DNA from: Syntrophomonadaceae bacterium
GTDB taxonomy: Bacteria; Bacillota; Syntrophomonadia; Syntrophomonadales; Syntrophomonadaceae
Assembly: GCA_012729495.1 (NCBI GenBank)
Contig: JAAYCZ010000062.1
Location: forward strand, 1 to 42,280
Length of the DNA stretch: 42,280 nucleotides
Direction: 5' to 3'
Made by a program: the position numbers and the translations under genes. Below are positions 29,505 to 39,355 of this stretch, in pieces. Each line of letters starts with the position of its first letter. Position 1 is the first letter of the stretch. Under the pieces are notes generated by a model. That model saw only the letters and a list, made by a program, of their open reading frames with translations, did not search any database and was not told the origin of the DNA.

Positions 29505-29845
29505 TGACAACCTCTCCTGCCCCCCCAATATTTATACCCTTCATTCTGGCTTCACCCTTTGGATAAACGGCAGCTTAATCTACTGCGGGTTTATCCTTTT
29601 TCATTATAACCATTAGGGTTGCATTTAGACCAGTGGACTATATCCACCCACATAAAAAGTCAGCAATCCCAGAGGATTGGCTTTCAGGCAGGATGTTAAG
29701 GATCTGCGGCACTTACGATACTCACCGACGCTTAAGCTGCGCTTGCCTTCTTGTTGCGTTCGGCACTAGATGCCATAGGGCATCGTCGCTTCTCGCTCAG
29801 AGTGACAGTATGGCATGATTTTTTGAATTATGCAAAACCCTCAAT
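29505..29845. other. intergenic region upstream of larC
   Basis: 341 bp without a credible gene. It contains a minus-strand TATAAT (about 29607-29602) followed by a stem-loop, GGATAAAC (29561-29568) with GTTTATCC (29589-29596), in the larC leader. There is also GATGCC-CTAT-GGCATC, and a minus-strand TGTCACTCTGAGCG-type sequence (about 29805-29792) resembling the end of the insertion in the parS array. A weak hairpin CAATCC-TCT-GGGATTG with a T-tract (near 29680-29650, minus) might end yyaC. Confidence 0.5.
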
Positions 29846-30448
29846 TTACTGATTTGCATAGATTAATTGTTTATTTTTGTCATTCTCAAAATTCAGATGG
29901 GCCACCAGGATGCTGCGGGCAATCACTTCGGCCATGCGGTAAACCAGAAAGAGACGAGTATTCTGCAATACCATCTGCTCGAGATATCCGCCCACGTTAA
30001 CGACTCCGGAAATATGGAAATCTCCCACTTCCGGCAGATCTTTGTTTAAGGCCGTACCCGGTTTAAGACCGCCCTTTTTTACATTTATAAAGCCGATCCG
30101 GCTGGAGTTACCGAGGCTGGCATCAATGGCCACCGTCAGAGGGTTTTTATAACGGCCGGCAATTTGGCGGATAAAATCCAAAAGATTGGCAGCATGAACC
30201 GGCTGCTCCAGTGTTCCATATACATGCGGGTGCAGGGAGGTGGATTGCAGACGGGTGCCGACCATTGGCCCCAGACAGTCGCCAGTAGCCCGGTCGGTTC
30301 CGATGCATATATATACGATGTCTTTTTCGAAAAGGGGATTCATATTAATGAAATGGGTATAAACCATGTTTTTTATATGGCTGAAACAGGCCGGATCCTC
30401 AAAATGGCAGGAGAACTGATTTTCCAAATCAGGTGTAAAAATATTCAT
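29846..30448 (-). CDS. yyaC: spore protease YyaC
   Basis: 200-aa DUF1256/YyaC family protein, related to the germination protease Gpr. Recognisable blocks are YICIGTDRATGDCLGPMVG, the VYGTLEQPVHA segment, AIDASLG and the PEVGDFHISGVVNVGGYLE ending. In Bacillus it is made in the forespore. The ATG at 30448 follows GGGGG; the frame is open to 30487 without support. Its presence places the organism in a sporulating lineage even if sporulation is cryptic. It is divergent from the YkvI-type gene. Confidence 0.9.
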   Translation of the reverse strand: MNIFTPDLENQFSCHFEDPACFSHIKNMVYTHFINMNPLFEKDIVYICIGTDRATGDCLGPMVGTRLQSTSLHPHVYGTLEQPVHAANLLDFIRQIAGRYKNPLTVAIDASLGNSSRIGFINVKKGGLKPGTALNKDLPEVGDFHISGVVNVGGYLEQMVLQNTRLFLVYRMAEVIARSILVAHLNFENDKNKQLIYANQ

Positions 30449-30501
30449 CGCAACCCCCAAAAAAATATTTATATTTACTTTTGCCAATTTAAAGGCTTTT
30501 T

Positions 30502-31596
30502 ATGCTGTTGCCGGGGCTAAATACTAAAAAAGGGCAGGTGACCTACATTAAAAAACAGCTGGTAATAGCCATGGGATATCTGGGTGCGGTAATCGGGGCC
30601 GGCTTTGCCTCCGGACAGGAAATCGTACAGTTCTTTGTCAGTTACGGGAACAAAGGAGCGGCAGGAACCGTTCTGTCGACCTTCCTGTTTGCTTTTTTCG
30701 GGGGGATGCTGCTGTATATGGCACACCGGCAAAAGATAAGCAACTATCAAAATATGCTGGACTATTTGTTCGGTAAGCGCTGGGGAAAAATCGTTGATTT
30801 TATGCTGGCGATATTTTTGTTCATGGGACTTAGCACCATGCTTTCCGCCAGCGGAGCGGTTTTCTATGAGCACTTGTATTTGTCCAAGTACGCAGGTATC
30901 CTGCTGGCTTATATAGCTGTCATCATCGCCCTGGCTGCAGGAAAAAAGAGCCTGGTTTTTTCCTACAATCTGCTGGTGCCGTTAAAAATCGTGCTGCTGC
31001 TGATCATATCCGGGTATATCGCCTTGTTTGTCGGCGAAGTCCAGAGTACCTTCAGCACTACCTATATCCATTCCTCCGGTAAAAACGCCTGGGTGTTATC
31101 AAGCCTGCTCTATGTGGCCTATAATTTTTCCTTGGCCATGGTCGTGCTTACGGAGTATCAGAGCGTCAGTAACAGCCAGGAAGGGATCCAGGGGGCCGTT
31201 TACGGAGGGCTGGTGCTGGGACTGCTGGTACTGCTGAATTATACCGCACTATCCAAATTCATGCCGTCCGTAATTCATTATCAGGTACCGATGCTTTATA
31301 TTACCGGAAATGTTTCGGTGTTGGCCAAATATGTCTATACGCTGGTTTTATGGGTTGGTATCCTGACTACTGCCATCGCCAATGCTTATGGGTTCGCGCA
31401 GCGGTTTGCCCAATTTACCGGTATCAACTATGTAGTTGGCCTGATCATCTGCATGACATTGGCCCTGCCGGTAGCCACCCAGAGTTTTTCCAGTCTGGTC
31501 AACCGCGTTTATCCAATTTTCGGCCTGCTGGGTATCCTCATCTTGATCGCCCTAACTTACAACTTCCTCAAAACCCGACTGATAAAGCAGAGCTAA
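30502..31596 (+). CDS. YkvI-family multi-spanning membrane protein
   Basis: 364-aa integral membrane protein with about 10 hydrophobic segments. The first contains the family signature GYLGAVIGAGFASGQEIVQFF, typical of YkvI-like proteins distantly related to amino-acid/cation symporters (LeuT fold). The substrate is unknown. The start at 30502 (MLLPGLNTKK) has AAAGG 6 nt upstream; a GTG at 30538 is an alternative. It is divergent from yyaC and precedes selA by about 130 bp, with no obvious functional link. Confidence 0.8.
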   Translation: MLLPGLNTKKGQVTYIKKQLVIAMGYLGAVIGAGFASGQEIVQFFVSYGNKGAAGTVLSTFLFAFFGGMLLYMAHRQKISNYQNMLDYLFGKRWGKIVDFMLAIFLFMGLSTMLSASGAVFYEHLYLSKYAGILLAYIAVIIALAAGKKSLVFSYNLLVPLKIVLLLIISGYIALFVGEVQSTFSTTYIHSSGKNAWVLSSLLYVAYNFSLAMVVLTEYQSVSNSQEGIQGAVYGGLVLGLLVLLNYTALSKFMPSVIHYQVPMLYITGNVSVLAKYVYTLVLWVGILTTAIANAYGFAQRFAQFTGINYVVGLIICMTLALPVATQSFSSLVNRVYPIFGLLGILILIALTYNFLKTRLIKQS

Positions 31597-31730
31597 TATT
31601 CCTGCCCAAGAAATAAATATTATCCCGACGGGAATGTTATGGACAGGAATCTTTGCAGATAATATACAATTGACCGTTACCGTGATAAACTTGATAAAAC
31701 TATAGAATTAACTTGGGGAGGAATCCTCTG

Positions 31731-33128
31731 ATGGCTAATCTGAGAAATATTCCGTCGATCGATGATCTGCTGGCCCGGCCGGAGATACAGAGCAAACTAT
31801 CCGTATACCGGCGCGAATTTATTGTTGATGTACTGCGCCAGGCGGTCAACGAATTGCGCGAGGAACTGCGCAAATCCAAGCAGACTTATGACAAAGAACA
31901 GATCAGCAATTTAATTTTGCATAGAGCCGATAAGATCTTGAGCACTGCTGTCAGCGGCAGCCTGAAACGGGTTATAAACGCGACGGGAGTGGTGCTGCAT
32001 ACCAATCTGGGCAGGGCGCCGCTCTCCGACCAGGCGTTTCAATATATGCAGGCGGCGGCGCAAAAATATAACAATCTCGAGTTTGACCTGGATGAAGGGG
32101 TTAGAGGTTCCCGTTACGATCATGTGGAGGATTTGCTAACCCGGCTGACCGGTGCGGAAGGGGCGCTAGTTGTGAACAACAACGCTGCCGCAGTTTTACT
32201 GGGATTGTCAACTATAGCGCAAGGCCGGGAAGTGATTGTATCCCGGGGACAACTGATTGAAATCGGCGGGGCTTTTCGCATTCCCGAAGTAATGAAAGCC
32301 AGTGGAGCCAGATTGGTTGAGGTCGGCACCACCAACCGTACTTACCTTAAAGATTATGAAGCAGCCATTAATGAAGAAACTGCACTTTTATTTTCCGCTC
32401 ATACGTCCAATTATAAAATCATGGGCTTCAGTGAGGAAGTAGGATTAACTGATCTAGCTGAAATGGGACAGGCCAGGAATATTCCGGTAATGCATGATCT
32501 GGGCAGCGGCATCCTGGTTGATCTGGTCGACTGGGGATTACAGGATGAACCGACGGTTCAGGCCAGTATCAAAACCGGAGCCGATATTGTAACCTTCAGC
32601 GGGGACAAATTGCTGGGCGGGCCTCAAGCGGGAATAATACTCGGCCGGAAAAAATATATCGAACAAATGAAAAAAAATCAGCTTACCCGTGCCTTGCGGG
32701 TGGACAAACTCACCATTGCCGCTTTGGAAGGGACACTGCTGGAATACCTGTGCGGAAATCCCCGACAAAATGTACCGGTCATCAAAATGCTGACGATGCA
32801 CCCCGAGCAGCTTAGGGAAAAAGCAGAACAGCTCAAAGAAAAATTGGCGCCAAAGCTGACCGGTAATGCACAGCGGTGCAAACTGGCAGTGGTTGCACTG
32901 GAAGACATGGTAGGCGGCGGAGCTTATCCTACTTATCGTCTGCCCGGTTTCGGAGTTTCCCTGGCCTTTAGCGGCAAGAGCCTGGATAAGGCCGCTAGAG
33001 AATTGCGGCTGCTGGAACCGGCCTTGTTGACCCGCAAGCAGGAAGATTCCATGTTAATTAGTGTACGTACGCTGCTGCCCGGGGACGAGGAAGAGGTTAT
33101 CCGGCAGCTGGCCCAGGTACTAAGATAA
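31731..33128 (+). CDS. selA: L-seryl-tRNA(Sec) selenium transferase SelA
   Basis: PLP enzyme that converts Ser-tRNA(Sec) to Sec-tRNA(Sec) using selenophosphate. The 465-aa product has the N-terminal tRNA(Sec)-recognising domain (LRNIPSIDDLLARPEI), the NATGVVLHTNLGRAPLS block, the HTSNYKIMGF segment and PLP lysine K293 in TFSGDKLLGGPQAG. The ATG at 31731 is 9 nt after GGGAGG. It is followed 27 bp later by selB. It needs selD (not in the window), SerS and PLP (pdxST in this window). Confidence 0.97.
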   Translation: MANLRNIPSIDDLLARPEIQSKLSVYRREFIVDVLRQAVNELREELRKSKQTYDKEQISNLILHRADKILSTAVSGSLKRVINATGVVLHTNLGRAPLSDQAFQYMQAAAQKYNNLEFDLDEGVRGSRYDHVEDLLTRLTGAEGALVVNNNAAAVLLGLSTIAQGREVIVSRGQLIEIGGAFRIPEVMKASGARLVEVGTTNRTYLKDYEAAINEETALLFSAHTSNYKIMGFSEEVGLTDLAEMGQARNIPVMHDLGSGILVDLVDWGLQDEPTVQASIKTGADIVTFSGDKLLGGPQAGIILGRKKYIEQMKKNQLTRALRVDKLTIAALEGTLLEYLCGNPRQNVPVIKMLTMHPEQLREKAEQLKEKLAPKLTGNAQRCKLAVVALEDMVGGGAYPTYRLPGFGVSLAFSGKSLDKAARELRLLEPALLTRKQEDSMLISVRTLLPGDEEEVIRQLAQVLR

Positions 33129-33155
33129 ATTGCCGCCATTTCCGGAGGGATAAAT

Positions 33156-35060
33156 ATGAAAAGACTTATAATTGGTACGGCCGGACATATCGATCATGGC
33201 AAGACCACGCTGGTTAGAGCTTTAACCGGAATCGAAACCGACCGGCTGAAAGAAGAAAGACAAAGGGGCATATCGATTGAATTGGGGTTTGCACCCTTTA
33301 ATCTGCCCAGTGGACAGAAAGCAGCTATCGTAGACGTTCCCGGTCATGAAAGATTTATCCGCCATATGCTGGCCGGGGCCTTCGGTATCGACATGGTTCT
33401 GTTTACGATTGCCGCCGATGAAGGGGTGATGCCGCAGACACGTGAACATATGGACATTATTGAGCTGCTGGGAGTAGACAAGGGCATTGTTGTCATCACC
33501 AAAAAAGATATGGTGGACGAAGAATGGCTGATGATGGTTGAAGAAGAAGCAAGAGAATATGCTGACAAAAGCATATTAAAAGGCTGTCCGATTATAGCAG
33601 TTTCCGCAGTGACCGGAGATGGAATCCAGGAACTGCTGCAGACGATTGAGAAGGTAGCCTCTGAAGTCGAGGAAAAACCGGTTTTTGGTCAGGCGCGGCT
33701 GCCTATCGACCGGGTTTTCAGTATATCCGGTTTTGGTACTGTGGTGACCGGGACGTTATGGTCAGGCCAGATCAACGTGGGCGAAAGCCTGGAACTGATG
33801 CCGGTGCAGCGCATGGTCAAAGTCAGGACGCTGCAGGTGCATAATGAAAAAGTCTCCACCGCTTATGCCGGGCAGAGGGTAGCCGTTAATCTGCAGGGCA
33901 TCGATATACAGGATATTAAAAGAGGCTATCTGCTAGCCAGCAGCGGCTATCTGGAGCCCAGTTATCGGATCAATGCACGCTTGCGATTGCTCTCCAGCAG
34001 TCCGCGCACACTTAAAAACTGGAACCGAATCAGATTTCATCTGGGTACGGATGAAACTCTGGGGCGAATCGTGCTGCTGGATCGGGATGAACTTCTGCCC
34101 GGAGACGAAGCTTATGCGCAAATCGTTATGGAAAAACAGGTGGTTGCCTATAAGGGAGATCCTTTTGTGATCCGCTATTATTCCCCGGTAAATACGATCG
34201 GCGGGGGGACCATTATCGATCCCAACGCGCCCCGTCAGAAGCGTTTTAAGGAAGACGTCCTGAATGATCTGATGGTCAAGGAGGAAGGCAGCCTTTATGA
34301 TCTGGTGCTGCATGAACTGGAAGCAGCAGGGATAGAGCCGCTAACGGTACAGGAAATAGCGCGCCGCACCGGCAGCAGTGAAGCCAGTATCGAAGACGAA
34401 GTCCAGCAGCTGCTGGATGATGAAAAAATAATCGATACCAGCGGCAAGGGGACTTATTATTTCGGCGCCCAGGCGGTACAGGCCATGGGCAAAACCATGA
34501 CCACCACCATTAGCGAATACCTGCAGAAATATCCGCTGCGCCAGGGATATCCCAAAGAAGATATGCGCAGCCGCTGGTTCAATAAATTAAATCCTAAAGT
34601 CTTTACCGGGTTGCTGAAATATTTTGAGGACAACGGTGTGTTGCAAAGTCAGAACAAACTCATCACCCTGCCCAATTATGCAGCTCATCCAGGTGAGAAA
34701 GAAAAAATAATTATCGCGGAAATCAAGCATAAATTTCAGGAAAATGAATTTAGTCCTCCCGCCTGGGAAGAAATTGAGGCCGTAAAGGGCCTGAATGAAG
34801 CCGATTTGAATGAAATTATTTCTTATTTAATTGATAACGGATTCTTATTTAAAATCAGCGATAGCATATACTTTTCCGTGGCTGCAATAGAAAAGGGCAA
34901 GGAATTGCTGACGGAATATTTTTCCCGGGAAAAGGAACTTTCATTGGCAACCGCCCGGGATATTTTTAATACCTCTCGAAAGTATGCACTTCCTTTGCTA
35001 GAATATTATGATAGGATTCGATTTACCAGAAGAGTTGGCGATATGCGCATAAAAGCTTGA
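33156..35060 (+). CDS. selB: selenocysteine-specific elongation factor SelB
   Basis: Specialised EF-Tu that delivers Sec-tRNA(Sec) to UGA codons followed by a SECIS hairpin. The 634-aa product has a G domain with [10 protein letters not shown] (10-19), DVPGHE and TKKDM, two EF-Tu-like beta-barrels, and four predicted winged-helix domains in the C-terminal about 260 residues that bind SECIS RNA. GGAGGGATAAAT precedes the ATG. The genome should therefore encode selenoproteins such as formate dehydrogenase or selenium-dependent reductases; none is visible in this window. Confidence 0.97.
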   Translation: MKRLIIGTAGHIDHGKTTLVRALTGIETDRLKEERQRGISIELGFAPFNLPSGQKAAIVDVPGHERFIRHMLAGAFGIDMVLFTIAADEGVMPQTREHMDIIELLGVDKGIVVITKKDMVDEEWLMMVEEEAREYADKSILKGCPIIAVSAVTGDGIQELLQTIEKVASEVEEKPVFGQARLPIDRVFSISGFGTVVTGTLWSGQINVGESLELMPVQRMVKVRTLQVHNEKVSTAYAGQRVAVNLQGIDIQDIKRGYLLASSGYLEPSYRINARLRLLSSSPRTLKNWNRIRFHLGTDETLGRIVLLDRDELLPGDEAYAQIVMEKQVVAYKGDPFVIRYYSPVNTIGGGTIIDPNAPRQKRFKEDVLNDLMVKEEGSLYDLVLHELEAAGIEPLTVQEIARRTGSSEASIEDEVQQLLDDEKIIDTSGKGTYYFGAQAVQAMGKTMTTTISEYLQKYPLRQGYPKEDMRSRWFNKLNPKVFTGLLKYFEDNGVLQSQNKLITLPNYAAHPGEKEKIIIAEIKHKFQENEFSPPAWEEIEAVKGLNEADLNEIISYLIDNGFLFKISDSIYFSVAAIEKGKELLTEYFSREKELSLATARDIFNTSRKYALPLLEYYDRIRFTRRVGDMRIKA

Positions 35061-35511
35061 AAAATGATGATTACCCGCGAATTCATGCTGGGGTAACGTC
35101 ATTAATAACGGATTTGGCTATGAATTTAGTACGACAGGGAAGAGATTAAATTTCCTGACCAGCAGGTCGGAGGAAATTCCCATTGTAAAATATGCTCTGA
35201 AATAAAAAATTCCCGTAAGAATAGAAGGAAGATTTGCCGTTTTTGCCGAATCAGACATGATACTTAAACAACAGTTAGTGTATAATACAGGATATATCAT
35301 GTTGGAATTATAAATATTCGTTTAAACCCCGTTTTTTTTTATATTTAGAGTTGTATAAATGATGGTAAAGTACTAAAATTTTTTGAAACAATTAATTAAT
35401 GTATCGCTTAGCATTGCTGTCGAAAATAAATGCAGCGGGACGGGTATATAGAAGAAACTTTCACGGTCGGCCGTGATAGTGATAATAAAAGGAAGAAAGA
35501 GGAGGAAGAGG
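35061..35511. other. intergenic leader region upstream of the liv operon
   Basis: 451 bp. It holds a stem-loop AATTTCCTGACC-AGCA-GGTC-GG-AGGAAATT (35149-35178), a TATAAT at about 35281-35286 with no good -35, a T8 tract near 35332, and a hairpin TCACGG-TCGG-CCGTGA (35461-35476) just before the livK ribosome binding site. A 44-codon open frame at 35071-35205 has no start codon. No riboswitch class was recognised. Confidence 0.5.
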
Positions 35512-36681
35512 ATGAAAAAGAACAGTAGAAAGAAACTGGCGGCTCTGGTGATGATGGTATTTATGCTTACTATCGTGGCCGGCTGCGGAGGAAGCAAGGG
35601 AGACACCGAAAAAATCAACGTAGGCATCAATGTTGAGTTGTCCGGCGGAGTTGCCAGTTACGGCACCAACGCAAGAGACGGAGCCATTCTGGCCATCGAA
35701 CAGATAAATGCTGCCGGCGGAGTCCTCGGCATGCAACTGAACCCCATTGAAAAAGACTGCAAGTCAATTGTTGATGAAGCCATGAGCGTAAGTGCGTCGC
35801 TGGTAGGGGAGAAAATCGTCGCCCAGATCGGACCGCTGACCAGCGGTGACGTAGCCGGCAGCACCCCGGTTATGATGGACAATAAAATCCCGCTGATTGC
35901 CCCTGCAGCAACTGCATCCAATGTAACCGTGGACGACAAAACCGGAGCAACCAGAGAATATATTTTCCGGGTTTGTTTCATAGATCCTTTCCAGGGTACC
36001 TTGATGGCACAGTTTGCCGCTGACAACCTGAAAGCCAAAAATGCCGTTATCTATGGCGATTCTTCCAGTGATTACGCTAAAGGCCTGAAAGAATACTTTA
36101 AAAAGACCTTTACCGAAAAAGGCGGCACAATTATTGCTGAAGAAGGTTTTGTAAAAGACGATCGTGATTTCAGAGCAGCTCTTACTAAAATCAAAGGCCT
36201 CAATCCTGATTTCATCTATGTCCCTGGTTATTACCAGGAAGTTGCTCCCTTAATCAAGCAGGCCCGTGAGCTGGGTATCACTGCTCCCATAGGCGGCGGC
36301 GACGGCTGGGATTCACCTGACATGGTAAGTGTTGCCGGTGGCGCAGCCCTGAACAACACCTTCTTTACCAATCATTATTCTTCCCAGGACAAAGATCCCA
36401 AGATCGTCAAATTTGTTGAAGCTTACAAAGCCAAATACAAGAAAGATCCGGATGCCTTTGCCGCACTGGGCTATGATTCCGTACAGCTCATGGCACAAGG
36501 TCTGAAAGATGCCCAGGCTGCAGATCCTGTCAAACTGGCAGCCGCACTGGCCAAAATCAAAGATTTTGAAGGTATTACCGGTAAAATGAGTATCGACGAC
36601 AAGCATAATCCGATCAAAGCTGGCGTAATCATTGAATTCAAAGACGGAGCCCAGGTAATGAACACCAGGATCCAACCGTAA
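35512..36681 (+). CDS. livK: branched-chain amino acid ABC transporter, substrate-binding lipoprotein
   Basis: 389-aa periplasmic-binding-fold type I receptor (LivK/ANF family), anchored outside the membrane. It has an N-terminal signal with lipobox IVAGC (lipidated Cys25), then INVGINVELSGGVASYG, DARDGAILAIEQINAAGG-type lobes and the typical FAALGYDSVQLMAQGLKDA. The ATG at 35512 follows GAGGAGG. It is the first gene of a five-gene transporter operon. Substrate (Leu/Ile/Val) is inferred from family and operon; related receptors bind other amino acids or amides. Confidence 0.9.
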   Translation: MKKNSRKKLAALVMMVFMLTIVAGCGGSKGDTEKINVGINVELSGGVASYGTNARDGAILAIEQINAAGGVLGMQLNPIEKDCKSIVDEAMSVSASLVGEKIVAQIGPLTSGDVAGSTPVMMDNKIPLIAPAATASNVTVDDKTGATREYIFRVCFIDPFQGTLMAQFAADNLKAKNAVIYGDSSSDYAKGLKEYFKKTFTEKGGTIIAEEGFVKDDRDFRAALTKIKGLNPDFIYVPGYYQEVAPLIKQARELGITAPIGGGDGWDSPDMVSVAGGAALNNTFFTNHYSSQDKDPKIVKFVEAYKAKYKKDPDAFAALGYDSVQLMAQGLKDAQAADPVKLAAALAKIKDFEGITGKMSIDDKHNPIKAGVIIEFKDGAQVMNTRIQP

Positions 36682-36749
36682 CAAGCGCTGCCGAGGAAGA
36701 GAGGGAACGCTCCTCTCTTCCTCTTTGACAGCAGGAGGAAGTGTCAATT

Positions 36750-37631
36750 TTGCTGGAATTTATACAACAAATGATCAACGGTCTGTCACTGGGCGCGATT
36801 TATGCACTGATCGCACTAGGATATACGATGGTTTATGGTATCATCAAACTGATCAATTTCGCCCACGGAGATATTATGATGGTGGGCGCTTTCGTGGGGT
36901 TTTTTTCCCTTACACTTTTTGGGACCAACATAATTGTAGCCATGGTAGCTGCCATGTTGATTTGTGCGATCCTGGGAGTACTGATAGAAAAAGTGGCTTA
37001 TCGTCCGCTGCGCAATTCGACCCGAATCGCAGCATTGATTACCGCCATTGGGGTATCGCTATTTCTCGAATACATAACGATATTCTTATTGGGTCCGTCA
37101 CAGAGAGTTTTCCCCGAATCTGCCTTCCCCATCAAAGCTTACAATGTTGCGGGCCTGTCCATTCTGAATAAAGATGTCTTTGTTATCGTTTCAGCCGTCG
37201 TGCTGATGCTGATTCTCCAATATATAATTAAATGGACTAAAACCGGAAAAGCCATGCGGGCAGTTTCGCTGGATCAGGAAGCGGCAGTCCTCATGGGCAT
37301 TAGCGTTGACAAAACCATTTCCATTACGTTTGCTATTGGTTCAGCTCTGGCGGCAGCAGCAGGCGTAATGTACGGTGTTTATTATAGTACGGTAAACCCC
37401 CTGACGGGTATTATACCCGGACTGAAAGCATTTGTAGCAGCTGTACTCGGTGGTATCGGCATTATCCCCGGCGCTATGGCCGGCGGATTTATAATGGGAT
37501 TGCTGGAGACCATGGTCAGCGGCTATGGCAACAGCCTTTATCGGGACGCAGTAGCTTTCGGCGTGCTAATCCTGATTCTTCTGATCAAGCCAACCGGTCT
37601 CTTTGGCAAAGATACCGGCGAAAAAGTGTAG
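36750..37631 (+). CDS. livH: branched-chain amino acid ABC transporter permease LivH
   Basis: About 293-aa permease with 8 or more membrane segments. Signature stretches are INGLSLGAIYALIALGYTMVYGI, NFAHGDIMM and the C-terminal DAVAFGVLILILLIKPTGLFG. Start choice: the GTG at 36741 is only 2 nt from AGGAGG. The TTG at 36750 (MLEFIQQMIN) is 11 nt away and matches the usual family N-terminus, so I prefer it. It lies in the operon between livK and livM. Confidence 0.9.
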   Translation: MLEFIQQMINGLSLGAIYALIALGYTMVYGIIKLINFAHGDIMMVGAFVGFFSLTLFGTNIIVAMVAAMLICAILGVLIEKVAYRPLRNSTRIAALITAIGVSLFLEYITIFLLGPSQRVFPESAFPIKAYNVAGLSILNKDVFVIVSAVVLMLILQYIIKWTKTGKAMRAVSLDQEAAVLMGISVDKTISITFAIGSALAAAAGVMYGVYYSTVNPLTGIIPGLKAFVAAVLGGIGIIPGAMAGGFIMGLLETMVSGYGNSLYRDAVAFGVLILILLIKPTGLFGKDTGEKV

Positions 37632-37640
37632 GTGAGAATA

Positions 37641-38591
37641 ATGCAGACATACAAAAACAACTGGGCTAAATTTTGTGGGGAAGTACTTATATTAGCTGCC
37701 TTGTTCACCTTGGTGCAGTATTTGATTACTACGGGGCTGCTGAATCAGTATTATCAGATAAATTTAACGTCGATGTGCATTAATATCATTCTGTCCGTCA
37801 GCCTGAATTTAATCAACGGTTTTACCGGACAGCTATCACTGGGACATGCTGGTTTTATGGCAGTCGGTGCCTATTCCAGCGTAATTTTTACCAATATGAT
37901 GGGACAACCTTTTATAATAGGGTTACTGGCGGCCTGTATAATATCAGCCCTGGCCGGATTTATCATCGGTGTTCCTACGCTGCGGCTGAAAGGCGATTAT
38001 CTGGCCATTGCTACGCTTGCATTTGGAGAAATCATTCGCGTCATATTACAAAACATTGACTATGTAAACGGGCCTGCCGGGATACTTGGAATTACCAAAA
38101 TGACCACCTGGCCCTGGCTTTTTGGTGCAACTATTTTAACGATTGTAGTAATCGTCAACCTGATCAATTCTAGCTATGGCCGGGCTATAATTTCAGTCCG
38201 GGAAGATGAAATCGCCTCGGAACTGATGGGGATTAATACCACCGCCTACAAGGTGCTGGCTTTTGTTATCGGCGCCATGTTTGCCGGTCTGGCCGGAGCA
38301 TTATATGCCCATTTCTTTTATATTATCAAACCGGAGACGTTCAACTTCCTGAAATCATTTGATATTTTGGTCATGGTTGTTCTGGGCGGACTGGGCAGTA
38401 CCACCGGTGCCATTATTGCAGCGGTATTCATAACCGCCTTGACCGCGGTTTTGCAGTCATTCCCCGCCATCAGAATGATTTTATACGCGCTGATCCTGAT
38501 CATTGTGATGATATACCGGCCGCAGGGCTTAATGGGAAATAAGGAACTGAGCCGACAGACGTTCGGAAAGATTTGGAGTGGACGAAAATGA
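37641..38591 (+). CDS. livM: branched-chain amino acid ABC transporter permease LivM
   Basis: 316-aa permease pairing with LivH. It shows the conserved NGFTGQLSLGHAGFMAVGAY block, GDYLAIATLAFGEIIR and VVLGGLGSTTGAI, with about 9 membrane segments. The ATG at 37641 follows AGGTGAGAATA; a GTG at 37632 directly after the livH stop is an alternative. The stop overlaps livG (ATGA). Confidence 0.92.
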   Translation: MQTYKNNWAKFCGEVLILAALFTLVQYLITTGLLNQYYQINLTSMCINIILSVSLNLINGFTGQLSLGHAGFMAVGAYSSVIFTNMMGQPFIIGLLAACIISALAGFIIGVPTLRLKGDYLAIATLAFGEIIRVILQNIDYVNGPAGILGITKMTTWPWLFGATILTIVVIVNLINSSYGRAIISVREDEIASELMGINTTAYKVLAFVIGAMFAGLAGALYAHFFYIIKPETFNFLKSFDILVMVVLGGLGSTTGAIIAAVFITALTAVLQSFPAIRMILYALILIIVMIYRPQGLMGNKELSRQTFGKIWSGRK

Positions 38592-39355
38592 GCCTATTGG
38601 AAATTCAAAATTTAAATAAGTCTTTTGGCGGGCTGAGCGCGGTGAATAATTTTAACTTCTGTCTTGAAAAAGGTGAGCTGGTAGGACTTATCGGACCAAA
38701 CGGCGCCGGCAAGACCACCGTGTTTAATCTTATCACCGGCGTATATAAACCCGATAAAGGAAGCATTCTATTCAATGAAAAAAACGTCGAGGGGCTGCCG
38801 CCCTATACCATCTGCGCCCGCGGGATTGCCAGGACATTTCAAAACATACGCCTTTTCAATGATCTGTCGGTATTGGACAATGTCAAGATAGCCGCACACA
38901 AGGACGTGCCCTACGGATTGCTGACTACTATTTTAAGGACACCAAATTTCTTTAAAGGTGAAGAAGTGATTGAGCAGCAGGCTATGCAATACTTGGAAAT
39001 TTTTAAATTGGCTGATAAAAAAGATGAACTGGCCAGGAACTTGCCCTACGGAGAGCAGCGCAGGCTTGAAATCGCCCGGGCGCTGGCCACTAAGCCAATC
39101 CTGTTGATATTGGATGAACCGGCTGCCGGCATGAATCCGTTTGAAACCAAAGAGCTGATGGAAATGATTGAATGGATAAGAAGTGATTTTGATTTATCGA
39201 TCCTTCTCATTGAGCATGACATGTCACTGGTTATGGGCGTCTGCGAGCGGATTTACGTGCTTGATTACGGCAGTATAATTGCCGAAGGTCTGCCCGAAGA
39301 AATCAGAAACAACAAAAAGGTTATCGAGGCCTATTTGGGAGAGGAGGTAGAATAG
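38588..39355 (+). CDS. livG: branched-chain amino acid ABC transporter ATPase LivG
   Basis: 255-aa cytosolic ATPase: Walker [10 protein letters not shown] (about 35-43), the LivG insert with [12 protein letters not shown], signature-like [15 protein letters not shown] and Walker [13 protein letters not shown]. The ATG overlaps the livM stop and follows GGAGTGG. It heterodimerises with LivF. Confidence 0.94.
   Translation: MSLLEIQNLNKSFGGLSAVNNFNFCLEKGELVGLIGPNGAGKTTVFNLITGVYKPDKGSILFNEKNVEGLPPYTICARGIARTFQNIRLFNDLSVLDNVKIAAHKDVPYGLLTTILRTPNFFKGEEVIEQQAMQYLEIFKLADKKDELARNLPYGEQRRLEIARALATKPILLILDEPAAGMNPFETKELMEMIEWIRSDFDLSILLIEHDMSLVMGVCERIYVLDYGSIIAEGLPEEIRNNKKVIEAYLGEEVE

Noticed and set aside
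29633-29818. 61-codon plus-strand frame upstream of yyaC's stop
   Set aside because: No ribosome binding site and composition unlike a protein; it overlaps repeat-like palindromic DNA.
34920-34933. TTTTCCCGGGAAAA inside selB resembling a Noc binding site (ATTTCCCGGGAAAT)
   Set aside because: Two mismatches, inside a coding sequence; CCCGGG-containing half matches are common in this window (e.g. near 2861, 3345, 5950).
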